Origin: Pontibacter indicus
Lineage (GTDB): Bacteria; Bacteroidota; Bacteroidia; Cytophagales; Hymenobacteraceae
Reading direction: 5' to 3'
Length of the DNA stretch: 64,000 bases
Assembly: GCF_900156345.1 (NCBI RefSeq)
Contig: NZ_FTPP01000004.1
Coordinates: 248,001 to 312,000 of the forward strand
The first letter of the stretch is position 1. Each line of letters opens with the position of its first letter. A program made the position numbers and the translations under genes. Shown piece after piece: positions 16,166-25,577 of this stretch. Below the pieces are notes generated by a model. The model made no database searches. It worked only from the letters and a program-made list of their open reading frames with translations, and was not told the origin of the DNA.

Positions 16166-18583
16166 ATGCTGATTTCATTCGACTGGCTGAAACAACTCAT
16201 CAATATTGATATTACCGCTGAAGAAACGGGTGCTTTGCTCACCAGCTCAGGCCTGGAAGTGGAGGCCATTCACAATTTCGACCAGGTAAAGGGCGGTCTG
16301 GAGGGTATCGTAATAGGCGAGGTGCTGACCTGTGAGCGCCATCCGGATGCTGACCGCCTGAGCATGACTACTGTTGATATTGGCACCGGCGAGCCCAGTC
16401 AGATCGTGTGCGGTGCGCCCAACGTGGCGGCCGGTCAGAAAGTGGTGGTGGCGACTGTGAACAGTACGCTTTACCCAACAGAAGGAGAGCCTTTCAAAAT
16501 TAAGAAGTCGAAGATACGCGGCGCCGCTTCGGAGGGGATGATTTGCGCTGAGGATGAAATCGGAATTGGTAACTCGCATGCCGGCATCATGGTGCTCGAC
16601 ACCGACCTGCCCAATGGGACACCCGCCGCAGAGTATTTCGGTTTGGGATCTGACAAAGTATTCGAGATCGGCCTGACGCCAAACCGTGCCGATGCCGCCT
16701 CTCACCTGGGTGTGGCACGCGACCTGAAAGCCCTGCTGCGCGTGCCTTATACCTTGCCATCGGTTGAGAATTTCAAAGTAAATAATTCATCCCGCCCGGT
16801 TGAGGTGGAAATAGAGAATTTAGAGGCTTGCCCAAGATATGCCGGTGTAACGGTGAGCGGCGTAAAGGTGGGTCCTTCGCCGGAGTGGCTGCAGAAGCGC
16901 CTGCGTGCCATCGACCTGGCGCCGATCAACAACATTGTGGACGTGACCAATTACGTGCTGCACGAGCTGGGCCAACCCCTGCACGCCTTTGATGCCGACA
17001 AAATAAAAGGCAACAAGATCGTCGTGAAAACTGCCGAAGCCGGTAGCACTTTCGTGACGCTGGACGGTGTGGAGCGCAAACTCAAGGCCAACGACCTGAT
17101 GATCTGCAACGTCGAAGAGCCGATGGCGATCGGAGGTGTGTTTGGTGGCAAAGAGTCAGGTGTGTCAGACGAAACGACGAGCATTTTCATCGAAAGTGCT
17201 TATTTCTCGCCAGATTTTATCCGCCGCACAGGTATGGCGCATGGCCTGAAGACGGATGCGTCGTTCCGTTTCGAGCGTGGCACGGACCCCAATATGGTGA
17301 TCACCGCTTTGAAGCGCGCCGCCCTGTTGGTGCAGGAAGTAGCAGGCGGCGAAGTGAGCTCTGACATTGTAGACGTATACCCGCAGCCGATCCAAAACCT
17401 GGAACTGACGCTGGATATTGAACGTGCTCATACCTTAATTGGTCAGCACATCGGGGCTGAGCGCATGAAGGAGATCCTTACTGACCTGGGGATAGAAGTG
17501 ACCGGCGAGACCAACACGCATCTACAGGTTTCGGTGCCGCCCTTCAAGGTAGACGTGACCCGCGAAGCAGACCTGGTGGAGGAGATCTTGCGCATCTATG
17601 GCTTCAACAACATTGAAGTGAGCGAACACATGGCTACGACCTACATGGCCAGCTTCCCGAAACCATACCCGGAAGACATCAACAAAACTATACTCGATTA
17701 CATCTCGGCTAATGGCTTCCACGAGATCATCACCAACTCCATCACCAACTCCAACTACTACGCCGCCGGCGGAGACGAGGAGACGGCCGGGCTGGTGAAG
17801 GTGCTCAACTATAACAGCGAAGACCTCGACGTGCTGCGCAAGAGCATGGTGTTCTCCGGCCTGGAGGTGCTGCGCTACAACATCAACCGCCGCCAGCGCG
17901 ACCTGAAGCTATACGAGCTGGGCAAGGTATACGAGCAGCTGGAGGAGGGCTACAAGGAGAGCCGCAAACTCGCCCTGTACATGGCAGGCAACACCACAGC
18001 CGAAAGCTGGAAGCAGCCTGCCCAGAAAATGGCTTTCCACGACCTGGCCGGACTGGTGCAGAACGTGCTGCAGAAACTCAACGCCGCCGACTACGAAGTG
18101 CAGGCACTAGAGCCAAGCCGCTACATGCGCCAGGGCATCGCCTATGTAAAGAACGGCACTGTGATTGCGCAGGTAGGTTTGCTGGACGCCGCCGTGACCA
18201 AAGCCATGGATGTGAAGGAGCAGGTATGGTACGCCGAACTCAACTGGGATTACCTCACCAAGAAATACAAAGACAAACTCGTAGCCGAGGAGCTGCCGAA
18301 ATTCCCGGAAGTGCGCCGCGACCTGTCGCTGGTAGTTGACCGCGCTGTTACCTTCGAGCAGCTCAAGCAGGTGGCCCTGCGCACCGAGCGTAAACTATTG
18401 CAGGGTGTAAACGTGTTCGACGTGTACGAAGGCGACAAAATAGAGGCGGGCAAGAAAGCCTATGCTTTGAGCTTCACCTTGCTGGACCGCCAGCAAACTT
18501 TGACCGACAAAGTGATCGATGGCGTGATGACACGCCTGATGCAGCAATTTGAGAAACAGCTGGGAGCCATTATCCGCAAATAG
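16166..18583 (+). CDS. pheT: Phenylalanyl-tRNA synthetase beta subunit
   Basis: An 805-residue PheT, the usual bacterial length. Domains in order: N-terminal start MLISFDWLKQLINI, tRNA-binding EMAP/OB domain (about 40-155, with GLEGIVIGEVLTCERHPDADRL split by its loop), B3/4 editing domain (about 210-390), B5 (about 405-475), the catalytic-like core, and the C-terminal FDX-ACB anticodon domain (LPKFPEVRRDLSLVVD onwards). It works as an alpha2-beta2 enzyme; pheS is not in this window. I reject a longer GTG/ATG start upstream because the promoter box at 16107 lies inside it. Confidence 0.97.
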   Translation: MLISFDWLKQLINIDITAEETGALLTSSGLEVEAIHNFDQVKGGLEGIVIGEVLTCERHPDADRLSMTTVDIGTGEPSQIVCGAPNVAAGQKVVVATVNSTLYPTEGEPFKIKKSKIRGAASEGMICAEDEIGIGNSHAGIMVLDTDLPNGTPAAEYFGLGSDKVFEIGLTPNRADAASHLGVARDLKALLRVPYTLPSVENFKVNNSSRPVEVEIENLEACPRYAGVTVSGVKVGPSPEWLQKRLRAIDLAPINNIVDVTNYVLHELGQPLHAFDADKIKGNKIVVKTAEAGSTFVTLDGVERKLKANDLMICNVEEPMAIGGVFGGKESGVSDETTSIFIESAYFSPDFIRRTGMAHGLKTDASFRFERGTDPNMVITALKRAALLVQEVAGGEVSSDIVDVYPQPIQNLELTLDIERAHTLIGQHIGAERMKEILTDLGIEVTGETNTHLQVSVPPFKVDVTREADLVEEILRIYGFNNIEVSEHMATTYMASFPKPYPEDINKTILDYISANGFHEIITNSITNSNYYAAGGDEETAGLVKVLNYNSEDLDVLRKSMVFSGLEVLRYNINRRQRDLKLYELGKVYEQLEEGYKESRKLALYMAGNTTAESWKQPAQKMAFHDLAGLVQNVLQKLNAADYEVQALEPSRYMRQGIAYVKNGTVIAQVGLLDAAVTKAMDVKEQVWYAELNWDYLTKKYKDKLVAEELPKFPEVRRDLSLVVDRAVTFEQLKQVALRTERKLLQGVNVFDVYEGDKIEAGKKAYALSFTLLDRQQTLTDKVIDGVMTRLMQQFEKQLGAIIRK

Positions 18584-18585
18584 TT

Positions 18586-18882
18586 ATGCCAAAGGAAAAA
18601 CAACTGCAACAGCTTCAGTCAATTGAGAGCAAGGTGCGCCAGCTCCTGAACCGGCACGCCGAGGCCCAACAGAAGCTTGTCGCCGCTCAGGAGGAAATTA
18701 AAATGCTGGAGTCGCGGCTGGAAGAGCGGGAACAGCAAATAAAAAATTTTCAAAATCAAGAGAATATTGTTAAGATTGTAGATGCGATAGCAGGAAACAC
18801 TGCAAATTCGACGGAGTTAAAGCTGAAGTTAAACGAATATATAAGGGAAATTGATAAGTGTATCGCCTACTTGCGCGACTAG
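18586..18882 (+). CDS. Small coiled-coil protein between pheT and zapA
   Basis: A 98-residue cytoplasmic protein, two bases after the pheT stop. Residues 1-60 are heptad-like with many Gln, Glu and Leu (LESRLEEREQQIKNF) and predict a coiled coil. The C-terminal end (LKLKLNEYIREIDKCIAYL) is conserved-looking and recalls ZapB-like or YgfE-neighbour proteins. Its place directly before zapA, as seen in other Bacteroidota, suggests a part in cell division with ZapA. That is inference from context. Confidence 0.8.
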   Translation: MPKEKQLQQLQSIESKVRQLLNRHAEAQQKLVAAQEEIKMLESRLEEREQQIKNFQNQENIVKIVDAIAGNTANSTELKLKLNEYIREIDKCIAYLRD

Positions 18883-18972
18883 CGGGAGGCATTGAGCTGG
18901 AGCCGTACAAACGGCAGGCCATTGTCAGAAAGCATGGAAACGCAGTAGCCCTATACCTTAAGAACGCAACGG

Positions 18973-19257
18973 ATGGGTGAATTAGCTATTAAGATTCGCA
19001 TCGCAGAACGCGAGTATCCGATGCGGGTGAAGGAAGAAGAGGAGGAAAGGCTCCGGGTGGTGGGCAAACTTTTGAACGAGCGCCTGCGCTTTTTCAAAGA
19101 CCAGTTTGGCATACAGGACAAGCAGGACTTGCTGGCCATGGTGGCATTTGAGACCATGGTAGACAAGCTGAAGCTGGAGGATGACAAAAACAACCACCTG
19201 GACAAAGTGGGCGCGCAACTGAGCGTGCTGGACGAGCTCTTATCAACAAACAAGTAA
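18973..19257 (+). CDS. zapA: Cell division protein ZapA
   Basis: A 94-residue ZapA. It crosslinks FtsZ protofilaments at the division site. The N-terminal globular part (IKIRIAEREYPMRV, then EEERLRVVGKLLNERL) and the C-terminal helix are intact, including the DLLAMVAFETMVDKLKLE region typical of the family. It is the last gene of the pheT transcript, followed by a hairpin at 19265-19290. Confidence 0.92.
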   Translation: MGELAIKIRIAEREYPMRVKEEEEERLRVVGKLLNERLRFFKDQFGIQDKQDLLAMVAFETMVDKLKLEDDKNNHLDKVGAQLSVLDELLSTNK

Positions 19258-19264
19258 CCAACCC

Positions 19265-19290
19265 GAGGCTGCTCCCTATGCGGCCTCTTT
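19265..19290 (+). terminator. Probable terminator after zapA
   Basis: An 8-bp stem pairs GAGGCTGC (19265-19272) with GCGGCCTC (19280-19287), one G-U pair, 7-base loop, then TTT. A second hairpin (ACAGTG and TGG arms, 19294-19322) follows and lies in the rny leader. In gammaproteobacteria 6S RNA follows zapA; I find no 6S-like fold here. Confidence 0.55.
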
Positions 19291-19372
19291 AACTACAGTG
19301 TGGTTTTAAAGCCACTTCACTGTCTTGCTGCAGGTACTGCTATTGTTTTTATAAACCATAAAAGCGTATAGT

Positions 19373-20938
19373 ATGTCCGATATTTTAGTCATTTTAATCA
19401 CCGCCATTGTCGCGCTCGGAGTTGGCGTGTACATTGGGCGCGTACTGCTGCAGAAGGTATACAAGCAGCAGGAAGAAGCCGCCCGCCAAAAGGCAAAATC
19501 CATCATCCGCGAAGCTGAGATCAATGCCGAGAGCATTAAGAAAGACCGCATGCTCGAGGCCAAGGAGAAGTTCCTGAAGCTGAAGTCTGAGTTCGAGGAA
19601 GAATCGAACAAGAAGAAGAACATCATCATCCAGAACGAGAACAAGGTAAAGCAGCGCGAACAGCACGTAGCCAAGCAACTGGAACAAACCAAGCGCCGCG
19701 AAACCGAACTCGACAAAGAGAAAGAAGCCCTCGACCACCAGTTGGAACTGCTTAAAAAACGCAAAGAAGACGTGGAGCAGCAGCACAGCGAAGTAGTAGC
19801 CCAGCTCGAGAAAATCGCCGGACTGACCGCCGCCGAAGCCCGCGAGCAGATGGTAGAGGCGCTCAAGAGCGAAGCCCAGTCGCACGCTTCTTCTTACGTG
19901 AAGGACATTGTGGCCCAGGCCAAACTCACCGCTACGAAAGAAGCCAAGAAAATTGTGGTGGAGACCATCCAGCGCACCGCCGCAGAGCACGCCATCGAGA
20001 ACTGCGTGTCTGTCTTCAACATCGAAAGCGACGACATCAAAGGCAAGATCATCGGTCGTGAAGGCCGCAACATCCGCGCCCTCGAAGCTGCTACTGGTGT
20101 GGAGATCATCGTAGACGACACCCCAGAGGCGATAATCATTTCTGGTTTTGATCCGGTTCGCCGCGAGATTGCGCGTCTGTCGCTGCACCGCCTGGTGGCC
20201 GACGGTCGTATTCACCCGGCCCGTATTGAGGAAGTGGTGACCAAAACCCGCAAAAACATTGAAGAAGAGATCGTGGAGATCGGTGAGCGTACGGCCATCG
20301 ACTTAGGTATACACGGTTTGCATCCGGAGCTGATCAAGATGGTGGGCCGCATGCGTTTCCGTTCGTCTTACGGACAAAACCTGCTGCAGCACTCCCGCGA
20401 AGTAGCCAACCTGTGCGCCACCATGGCGGCAGAGCTCGGCCTGAACGTGAAGCACGCCAAGCGCGCCGGTCTGTTGCACGACATCGGCAAAGTAACGCCG
20501 GACGAACCAGAACTGCCACACGCGATAATAGGTATGGAGCTGGCCAAGAAATACAAGGAGCATCCGGACATCTGTAACGCCATCGGTGCCCACCACGACG
20601 AAATCGAGATGACCGCGATGATTTCTCCGCTGATCCAGGCTTGCGACGCCATTTCCGGTTCAAGACCGGGCGCCCGCCGCGAGATCATGGAGTCGTACAT
20701 CAAGCGTCTGAAAGACCTGGAGGCAGCTGCCGTATCATTTGACGGGGTAAACCAGTGCTACGCCATTCAGGCCGGCCGTGAGCTCCGCATCATGGTAGAC
20801 GCCGACAACGTGAGCGACGAAAAGGCGGCACAGCTTTCTTTCGACATCTCTCAGAAGATCGAGAAAGAGATGCAGTACCCGGGCCAGATCAAGATCACGG
20901 TAATCCGCGAAATGCGCGCCATCAGCTACGCTAAATAA
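19373..20938 (+). CDS. rny: Ribonuclease Y
   Basis: A 521-residue RNase Y, an endonuclease anchored in the inner membrane that starts mRNA decay. Residues 1-25 form the membrane helix ([19 protein letters not shown]). A long coiled coil runs to about 200, a KH domain follows ([19 protein letters not shown], 223-241), and then an HD domain with LLHDIGK and the IGAHHDE ligand region. Length and order match the family. It is preceded by a 115-base leader and ends at a strong terminator shared with dps. Confidence 0.96.
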   Translation: MSDILVILITAIVALGVGVYIGRVLLQKVYKQQEEAARQKAKSIIREAEINAESIKKDRMLEAKEKFLKLKSEFEEESNKKKNIIIQNENKVKQREQHVAKQLEQTKRRETELDKEKEALDHQLELLKKRKEDVEQQHSEVVAQLEKIAGLTAAEAREQMVEALKSEAQSHASSYVKDIVAQAKLTATKEAKKIVVETIQRTAAEHAIENCVSVFNIESDDIKGKIIGREGRNIRALEAATGVEIIVDDTPEAIIISGFDPVRREIARLSLHRLVADGRIHPARIEEVVTKTRKNIEEEIVEIGERTAIDLGIHGLHPELIKMVGRMRFRSSYGQNLLQHSREVANLCATMAAELGLNVKHAKRAGLLHDIGKVTPDEPELPHAIIGMELAKKYKEHPDICNAIGAHHDEIEMTAMISPLIQACDAISGSRPGARREIMESYIKRLKDLEAAAVSFDGVNQCYAIQAGRELRIMVDADNVSDEKAAQLSFDISQKIEKEMQYPGQIKITVIREMRAISYAK

Positions 20939-20962
20939 GGTATAGCTATACCTGATACATAC

Positions 20963-21001
20963 AAAAAGTCGCCTGTTACCATTGTGTAGCAGGCGGCTTT
21001 T
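20963..21001. terminator. Bidirectional terminator between rny and dps
   Basis: A stem pairs AAAGTCGCCTG with CAGGCGGCTTT (one G-U pair), with A-runs on the left and T-runs on the right, so it can stop both convergent genes. Directly upstream (20938-20952) is an inverted pair of the octamer: AGGTATAGCTATACCT. Confidence 0.8.
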
Positions 21002-21035
21002 GCATTCAACTAAAACCAATCGTCACTCACTATTG

Positions 21036-21509
21036 TTAGCTCAGGAAGGCCTTCAGCATCCAGAGCGTCTTTTCATTTTCGTTGATGTCCTCACTTACCA
21101 AGGCTACCGTACCCTCGTCTTCACGCTCGGCTGCCAGCGCCAGGATGTCTCGCTCGAGGCTTACGATCACCGATAGGTTCTGGTGCGTGGCCTCTACTGT
21201 CTCGCGGTCGCCGCTCAGGTTCGATGCCTCCTGTATGCTGGAGACGCGCAGGTAGTCTGAGAAGGTATGCAGCGGCTTCTGCCCGATGGTCAGGATACGC
21301 TCTGCCAGCGCGTCAATGCGGGTGAGGGCGCTGTTGTAAAGCTCCTCGTACTTGGCATGCAGCTGGAAGAAGTGTATACCCTTGATGTTCCAATGGAAAC
21401 CGCGGAGGTTCTGGTAATAAATATGGTAGTTGGCCAGCAGCTCGTTCAGCTTGTCGGCAATCTCTACAGAGTCTTGTTTTTCCAATCCGATATTCGTTAG
21501 CTTATTCAT
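21036..21509 (-). CDS. dps: Dps ferritin-like DNA protection protein
   Basis: A 157-residue Dps. It forms a 12-subunit shell that oxidises and stores iron using peroxide, and so protects DNA. The ferroxidase ligands have exact family spacing: His39 (GFHW), His51 (LHAKYEEL), Asp66 and Glu70 (RIDALAERI). There is no Lys-rich DNA-binding N-terminal tail. It is divergent from oxyR, with a good promoter at 21547-21578 and an OxyR-like half site just upstream of it. The context says it belongs to the peroxide response. Confidence 0.95.
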   Translation of the reverse strand: MNKLTNIGLEKQDSVEIADKLNELLANYHIYYQNLRGFHWNIKGIHFFQLHAKYEELYNSALTRIDALAERILTIGQKPLHTFSDYLRVSSIQEASNLSGDRETVEATHQNLSVIVSLERDILALAAEREDEGTVALVSEDINENEKTLWMLKAFLS

Positions 21510-21546
21510 AGTCTCTTCAATGTTTTAGATTTATTGTTTGTATATA

Positions 21547-21578
21547 CAAATATACTGTAAATTTGGTTATCAATCAAA
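21547..21578 (-). promoter_or_regulatory. dps promoter (TTTG - 20 bases - TATATTTG)
   Basis: On the minus strand the -33 TTTG is at 21578-21575 and the -7 box TATATTTG at 21554-21547, with 20 bases between. This is the Bacteroidota consensus. Transcription should start near 21540, giving a leader of about 30 bases. Confidence 0.8.
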
Positions 21579-21598
21579 TCAATTATAGTTATGCTTAT

Positions 21599-21613
21599 AT
21601 AGGTATATTCTAT
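21599..21613. promoter_or_regulatory. Candidate OxyR half-site (ATAG-N7-CTAT)
   Basis: ATAG, seven bases, CTAT: this is one half of the E. coli OxyR consensus. It sits about 20 bases upstream of the dps -33 element and about 95 bases before oxyR. An AGGTATA core lies within it, so the match could be a by-product of that abundant motif. Confidence 0.4.
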
Positions 21614-21707
21614 AGCTTGGCAGGGCGATGCGCACAGAGGGCGGCGAAGCTGTTAAAGGCAGGGCTCCTGTTCTGCAGTGCCCTATTAGAACTATACGTT
21701 TAATATT

Positions 21708-22652
21708 ATGACGCTGGTACAATTAGAATATTTATTGGCGGTGGATACACACCGTCACTTTGCCACGGCGGCGGAACATTGCTTTGTGACGCAACCCACC
21801 TTGAGCATGCAGCTGCAAAAGCTGGAAGAGGAGTTGGGGGTACAGGTATTTGACAGGAGCAGAGTGCCGGTGCGGCCGACCGAAGTAGGAAAGGAAGTGA
21901 TTGCCCAAGCCCGCATCGTGGTGGCCGAGGCCAAAAAGATCAAAGAGATCGTGCAGAGCCAACGCCAGGAACTGAGCGGCGAGCTTCGCATCGGCATCAT
22001 TCCGACCCTGGCACCCTACCTGATTCCGCTTTTTGTGACAAGCTTTATGGCGAAGTACCCGGATGTGCGCCTGGTGGTGCAGGAGTTGCTGACCGAGGAA
22101 ATCGTGCAGAAACTAAACTACGAACTGCTGGACGTCGGCCTGCTGGTGACGCCCCTCGACGATAAATCGATTAAGGAACTGCCCTTGTTTTACGAGGCTT
22201 TCGTGGCATACATTAATCCGCAGCACCCGCTGGCCAGCAGCGAAACCATTGGCCCGGAGCAACTTGACCTCGACGAGCTTTGGGTGCTCAGCGAGGGACA
22301 CTGCTTCCGGAGCCAGGTGCTCAACATCTGCAACAGGGGCGGAAGCGCTACCCCGACTGGCCTTTTCGACTACAAAAGCGGCTCCCTCGAGACCCTCAAA
22401 CGCATCGTGGAAACACAGCGCGGACTCACACTATTGCCCGAACTGTCGGTGCTGGACATGCCCGAGGAGAAGCAGTCGCTTGTTCATACCTTCCGGGAGC
22501 CGCAGCCCCAGCGCGAGGTGAGCCTGGTCGTACACCGTAGCTACCTAAAAAAGCGCCTGATCGAAGCCTTGCAACAGGAGATTGTTGCTGCTATACCTGC
22601 GCACATTCGTAACCGGAAAAAGGAAAAGGTGGTGGGAGTGAGGGAAGTTTAG
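21708..22652 (+). CDS. oxyR: LysR-type peroxide regulator OxyR
   Basis: A 314-residue LysR regulator. The winged helix (residues 1-60: LEYLLAVDTHRHFATAAEHCFVTQ region) is followed by the effector domain. The redox cysteines fall at exactly the E. coli positions, Cys199 and Cys208, in GHCFRSQVLNIC. Disulfide formation by peroxide should switch on the regulon. Position divergent from dps agrees with control of dps and of itself. A basic tail (RNRKKEKV) ends the protein. After the stop the sequence goes directly into repeats. Confidence 0.95.
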   Translation: MTLVQLEYLLAVDTHRHFATAAEHCFVTQPTLSMQLQKLEEELGVQVFDRSRVPVRPTEVGKEVIAQARIVVAEAKKIKEIVQSQRQELSGELRIGIIPTLAPYLIPLFVTSFMAKYPDVRLVVQELLTEEIVQKLNYELLDVGLLVTPLDDKSIKELPLFYEAFVAYINPQHPLASSETIGPEQLDLDELWVLSEGHCFRSQVLNICNRGGSATPTGLFDYKSGSLETLKRIVETQRGLTLLPELSVLDMPEEKQSLVHTFREPQPQREVSLVVHRSYLKKRLIEALQQEIVAAIPAHIRNRKKEKVVGVREV

Positions 22653-22699
22653 GAGTTTGGGAATTAGAAAGTTGAGGGGTTAGGGAAATTAGAAAAGGA

Positions 22700-23345
22700 T
22701 GATATTGTAGGGACAGGTCACGACCTGTCCGAATCGTGCATTAGTTATTTTGTCTGAATCAGGATTTACAGGATTTTAAAGAGGGCCCCTACCCCTAGGA
22801 TTGACAGGATTTTCATGCACGATTGACACACCCCTGCCCCTCCCGAGAGGGGAATCTGGTTGTTACTAATTCTCAGGTATACGTTCTGTAGCAGAGGTAT
22901 ACCTGTTAATTACTGTCATCCCCCTACCCCCTTCGAAGGGGGACTTTTCAGTAGCTGCTATACCTTAGGTATAAGCTTTGTGGCTTCTGTTTCCCAATTT
23001 TGGGTCCAACCACTCCTAACCCCTCCTTGTCTAAGGCGGGGAACTTGGAGATACCAATTCAGAGGTATAAGCATTGTCGCAAAACCACTAGCACGCATCG
23101 ATAGACATCCTTGTCCCTTGTACTATGAAATAAATAGCTTTGGCCCGGTGCGCTTTTCGGCGCTCCACTGTTTGAGCGGTCAGCGAGTTTGGAGCGTCTT
23201 GATTTTTTTGCTTACTTTTTTCATCAAGGAAAAAAGTGAGTGCCCGCCGCACAGGCGAAGCCATAGAACTATTTCGCTTAAGGTATAGGAAGTCTTTAGC
23301 TACGCCAGGTATAGGTATAGGTATAGGTATAGGTATAGGTACAGC
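22700..23345. repeat. Composite non-coding repeat island A
   Basis: No gene is credible between 22653 and 23471. The stretch is a mosaic: GGACAGGTCACGACCTGTCC hairpin (about 22712), AATCCTGTAAATCC-type units, CCCCTACCCCC blocks, CCTTGTCTAAGGCGGGGA, a 12-bp hairpin at 23211-23240, and tandem AGGTAT at the end. The same parts, in the same order but reverse-complemented and diverged, form island B (32336-32990). Open frames on both strands here (22860-23288, 23088-23465) are by-products. Confidence 0.85.
23307..23341. repeat. Tandem AGGTAT hexamer array
   Basis: Five full AGGTAT units and a partial sixth, head to tail. They are in register with the dispersed octamer. A three-unit TATACC array lies at the matching end of island B (32337-32356). 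Copy number may vary between strains by slippage. Confidence 0.95.
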
Positions 23346-23402
23346 CGTTGGTTGAGGCATTCGGGGAAGCTCTGCACACCATGAGGTCGCCAGCTGAAAA
23401 CA

Positions 23403-23434
23403 AAACAGGCTGCCTCTTCCGAAGCAGCCTGTTT
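23403..23434 (-). terminator. sucD terminator
   Basis: An 11-bp perfect stem AAACAGGCTGC (23403-23413) pairs with 23424-23434 around a 10-base loop. Read on the minus strand it is followed by a T-rich tract (TTTTGTTTTC begins at the stem edge). It is 38 bases past the sucD stop. Confidence 0.75.
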
Positions 23435-23471
23435 CTATAATTATACCTGAAATCAGGTATAGCAATCCAAA

Positions 23472-24365
23472 TTAAGCGTTGATCATGCCGGCTTTTGTCA
23501 GCACGTCTACCATCGTAGCGCCAATCTCAGCAGGAGAATCTACTACGTGGATGCCGTTCTCGCGCATGATCTTCATTTTAGCGGCAGCAGTATCGTCAGC
23601 GCCACCCACGATCGCACCGGCGTGGCCCATGCGGCGACCGGCTGGAGCAGTCTGTCCGGCGATGAAACCAACTACTGGCTTCTTGTTGCCAGTTTCGCTG
23701 ATGTATTTCGCAGCCATCGCCTCGTAGTTGCCACCAATCTCACCAATCATCACGATCGCGTCTGTCTCAGGGTCTTCCATCAGCAGCTGTACCGCGTCTT
23801 TGGTTGGCGTACCAATGATCGGGTCACCACCGATGCCGATGGCAGTAGAGATACCCAGGCCAGCCTTCACGATCTGGTCAGCAGCTTCGTAGGTCAAGGT
23901 ACCAGACTTCGACACGATGCCGATACGACCTGGCTTGAACACAAAACCTGGCATGATACCAACTTTCGCTTCGCCTGGCGTGATCACACCCGGGCAGTTC
24001 GGGCCGATAAGGGTCACGTCTTTGCCTTTCAGGTAGTTTTTGGCCACCACCATGTCTTTCACAGGAATGCCTTCCGTAATCGCCACAATCACTTTGATGC
24101 CCGCGTCAGCAGCTTCCATGATCGCGTCGGCAGCAAATGCCGGTGGCACGAAAATGATAGATACATCCGCACCCGTCTTTTTCACGGCGTCTTCTACCGT
24201 GTTGAAAACCGGCAGGTCGAGGTGGTTGTTGCCACCTTTGCCTGGTGTAACACCACCCACTACGTTGGTGCCGTACTCGATCATCTGAGAGGCGTGGAAG
24301 GAACCTTCGGAGCCTGTGAAGCCCTGTACGATCACTTTCGAATCTTTATTTACTAAAACACTCAT
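23472..24365 (-). CDS. sucD: Succinyl-CoA ligase alpha subunit
   Basis: A 297-residue SucD. With SucC it converts succinyl-CoA to succinate, making ATP or GTP in the TCA cycle. Seen: the CoA-binding Rossmann part ([22 protein letters not shown] split by its loop), the GPNCPG motif near 121-126, and the phosphorylated His248 in [10 protein letters not shown]. Length is normal. sucC is not adjacent, which is usual in this phylum. A complete promoter lies at 24412-24442. Confidence 0.97.
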   Translation of the reverse strand: MSVLVNKDSKVIVQGFTGSEGSFHASQMIEYGTNVVGGVTPGKGGNNHLDLPVFNTVEDAVKKTGADVSIIFVPPAFAADAIMEAADAGIKVIVAITEGIPVKDMVVAKNYLKGKDVTLIGPNCPGVITPGEAKVGIMPGFVFKPGRIGIVSKSGTLTYEAADQIVKAGLGISTAIGIGGDPIIGTPTKDAVQLLMEDPETDAIVMIGEIGGNYEAMAAKYISETGNKKPVVGFIAGQTAPAGRRMGHAGAIVGGADDTAAAKMKIMRENGIHVVDSPAEIGATMVDVLTKAGMINA

Positions 24366-24411
24366 GTGTATCTTATTAAGTTGATGAATGATGGTCTAAA
24401 AAAAGGTAGTG

Positions 24412-24442
24412 CAAAAATAGGCTTTTTTGCGGCGCTTCCAAA
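24412..24442 (-). promoter_or_regulatory. sucD promoter (TTTG - 19 bases - TATTTTTG)
   Basis: On the minus strand TTTG is at 24442-24439 and TATTTTTG at 24419-24412, spacing 19. The start codon is about 45 bases downstream. Confidence 0.8.
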
Positions 24443-24555
24443 AAATAGTTAAAGCTAATATAGGCGCTAAATCAGCCCGGCGGAACGGGAACAGGTATAC
24501 CTTCTGTTATACCGAAGGCATGGCGCTATGCCTGTTAAGTATAATTTTTATTACG

Positions 24556-24563
24556 TACCTTTG
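24556..24563 (+). promoter_or_regulatory. -7 box of the CysK/CBS gene (TACCTTTG)
   Basis: An exact TAnnTTTG box. Transcription should begin near 24570, between the two in-frame ATG codons at 24528 and 24591, so only the second can be used. Confidence 0.65.
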
Positions 24564-24590
24564 CACCCGTATCTCAAAAAAAGCACGCAG

Positions 24591-25577
24591 ATGAACTACC
24601 TGAATCATATAACCGAGGCGATCGGTAACACCCCTTTAGTAAAGCTCAACAATGTAACCAAAGGCATCAAAGCAACGGTGCTGGCCAAAGTAGAATACAT
24701 GAATCCGGGTAACTCGGTGAAGGACCGCATGGCGATCCGGATGATCGAAGACGCCGAGAAAGCGGGTATTCTGAAGCCGGGTGGAACGATTATAGAAGGC
24801 ACTTCCGGTAACACCGGTATGGGCCTGGCGTTGGCCGCTATCGCCAAGGGCTACAAGTGCATCTTCACGCTGGCCGACAAGCAAAGCAAGGAGAAAATGG
24901 ACATTCTGCGTGCCGTAGGCGCCGAAGTGGTGGTATGCCCGACCAATGTGGCGCCCGATCATCCGGATTCCTACTACTCGGTGGCCAAACGCCTGAACGA
25001 AGAAATTCCGAACTCTTTCTACCCGAACCAGTACGACAACCTGTCTAACTGGAGAGCGCACTACGAGAGCACCGGCCCGGAGATCTGGGAGCAGACGGCG
25101 GGTAAGGTGACGCACTTCGTGACAGGCGTGGGCACTGGCGGCACGGTAACGGGCATTTCGCGCTACCTGAAAGAGCAGAAACCAGAGCTCGTGACGGTAG
25201 GCATTGACACCTACGGCTCTGTGTTCAAGAAATATAAAGAAACCGGTATTTTCGACGAGAACGAAATCTACTCCTACGCCACAGAAGGTATAGGCGAGGA
25301 CATCCTGCCCAAGAACGTGGACTTCGAAACAATCGACCTGTTTTTGAAGGTGACCGACAAGGACGGCGCCGTGATGACGCGCCGTTTGGCTAAGGAAGAA
25401 GGCCTGTTTGTTGGCTGGTCTTGCGGAACGGCTGTGCACGGAGCTTTGGAATACGCCCGCGAAAACAACTTAACTGAAAACGACGTCATCGTTGTGTTGC
25501 TGCCAGACCACGGCACCCGCTACCTGGGCAAAATCTACAACGACGACTGGATGCGCGCGCAGGGCTACATCGACTAG
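24591..25577 (+). CDS. PLP-dependent cysteine synthase / cystathionine beta-synthase
   Basis: A 328-residue fold-type II PLP enzyme. The PLP lysine is Lys44 (NPGNSVKDR), the phosphate or substrate loop is EGTSGNTG (70-76), and the second phosphate loop is GVGTGGTVTG. Parts such as DSYYSVAKRL, FYPNQYDN and DHGTRYLGKIYNDDWM are closer to bacterial cystathionine beta-synthase core enzymes than to E. coli CysK. There is no C-terminal CBS pair. It makes either cysteine from O-acetylserine or cystathionine from serine plus homocysteine; sequence alone does not decide. The start is fixed by the promoter at 24556. Confidence 0.88.
   Translation: MNYLNHITEAIGNTPLVKLNNVTKGIKATVLAKVEYMNPGNSVKDRMAIRMIEDAEKAGILKPGGTIIEGTSGNTGMGLALAAIAKGYKCIFTLADKQSKEKMDILRAVGAEVVVCPTNVAPDHPDSYYSVAKRLNEEIPNSFYPNQYDNLSNWRAHYESTGPEIWEQTAGKVTHFVTGVGTGGTVTGISRYLKEQKPELVTVGIDTYGSVFKKYKETGIFDENEIYSYATEGIGEDILPKNVDFETIDLFLKVTDKDGAVMTRRLAKEEGLFVGWSCGTAVHGALEYARENNLTENDVIVVLLPDHGTRYLGKIYNDDWMRAQGYID

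Noticed and set aside
19258..19372. 6S RNA after zapA
   Set aside because: The gap is only 115 bases and folds into two small hairpins, not the long bulged rod of 6S RNA.
23307..23341. Short tandem repeat as a CRISPR array
   Set aside because: The unit is six bases with no spacers, and no cas genes are present.
22860..23465. Open frames on both strands in island A (142 and 125 residues) and a similar frame at 32465-32776
   Set aside because: The frames in A (minus) and B (plus) share a run starting SPVRRAL, but this follows from shared repeat DNA. The DNA changes preserve a hairpin, the frames start and end differently, and no family is recognised.
24528..24590. Upstream ATG of the CysK/CBS gene
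   Set aside because: An exact -7 promoter box at 24556-24563 lies between the two ATG codons, so a transcript from it cannot include the first.
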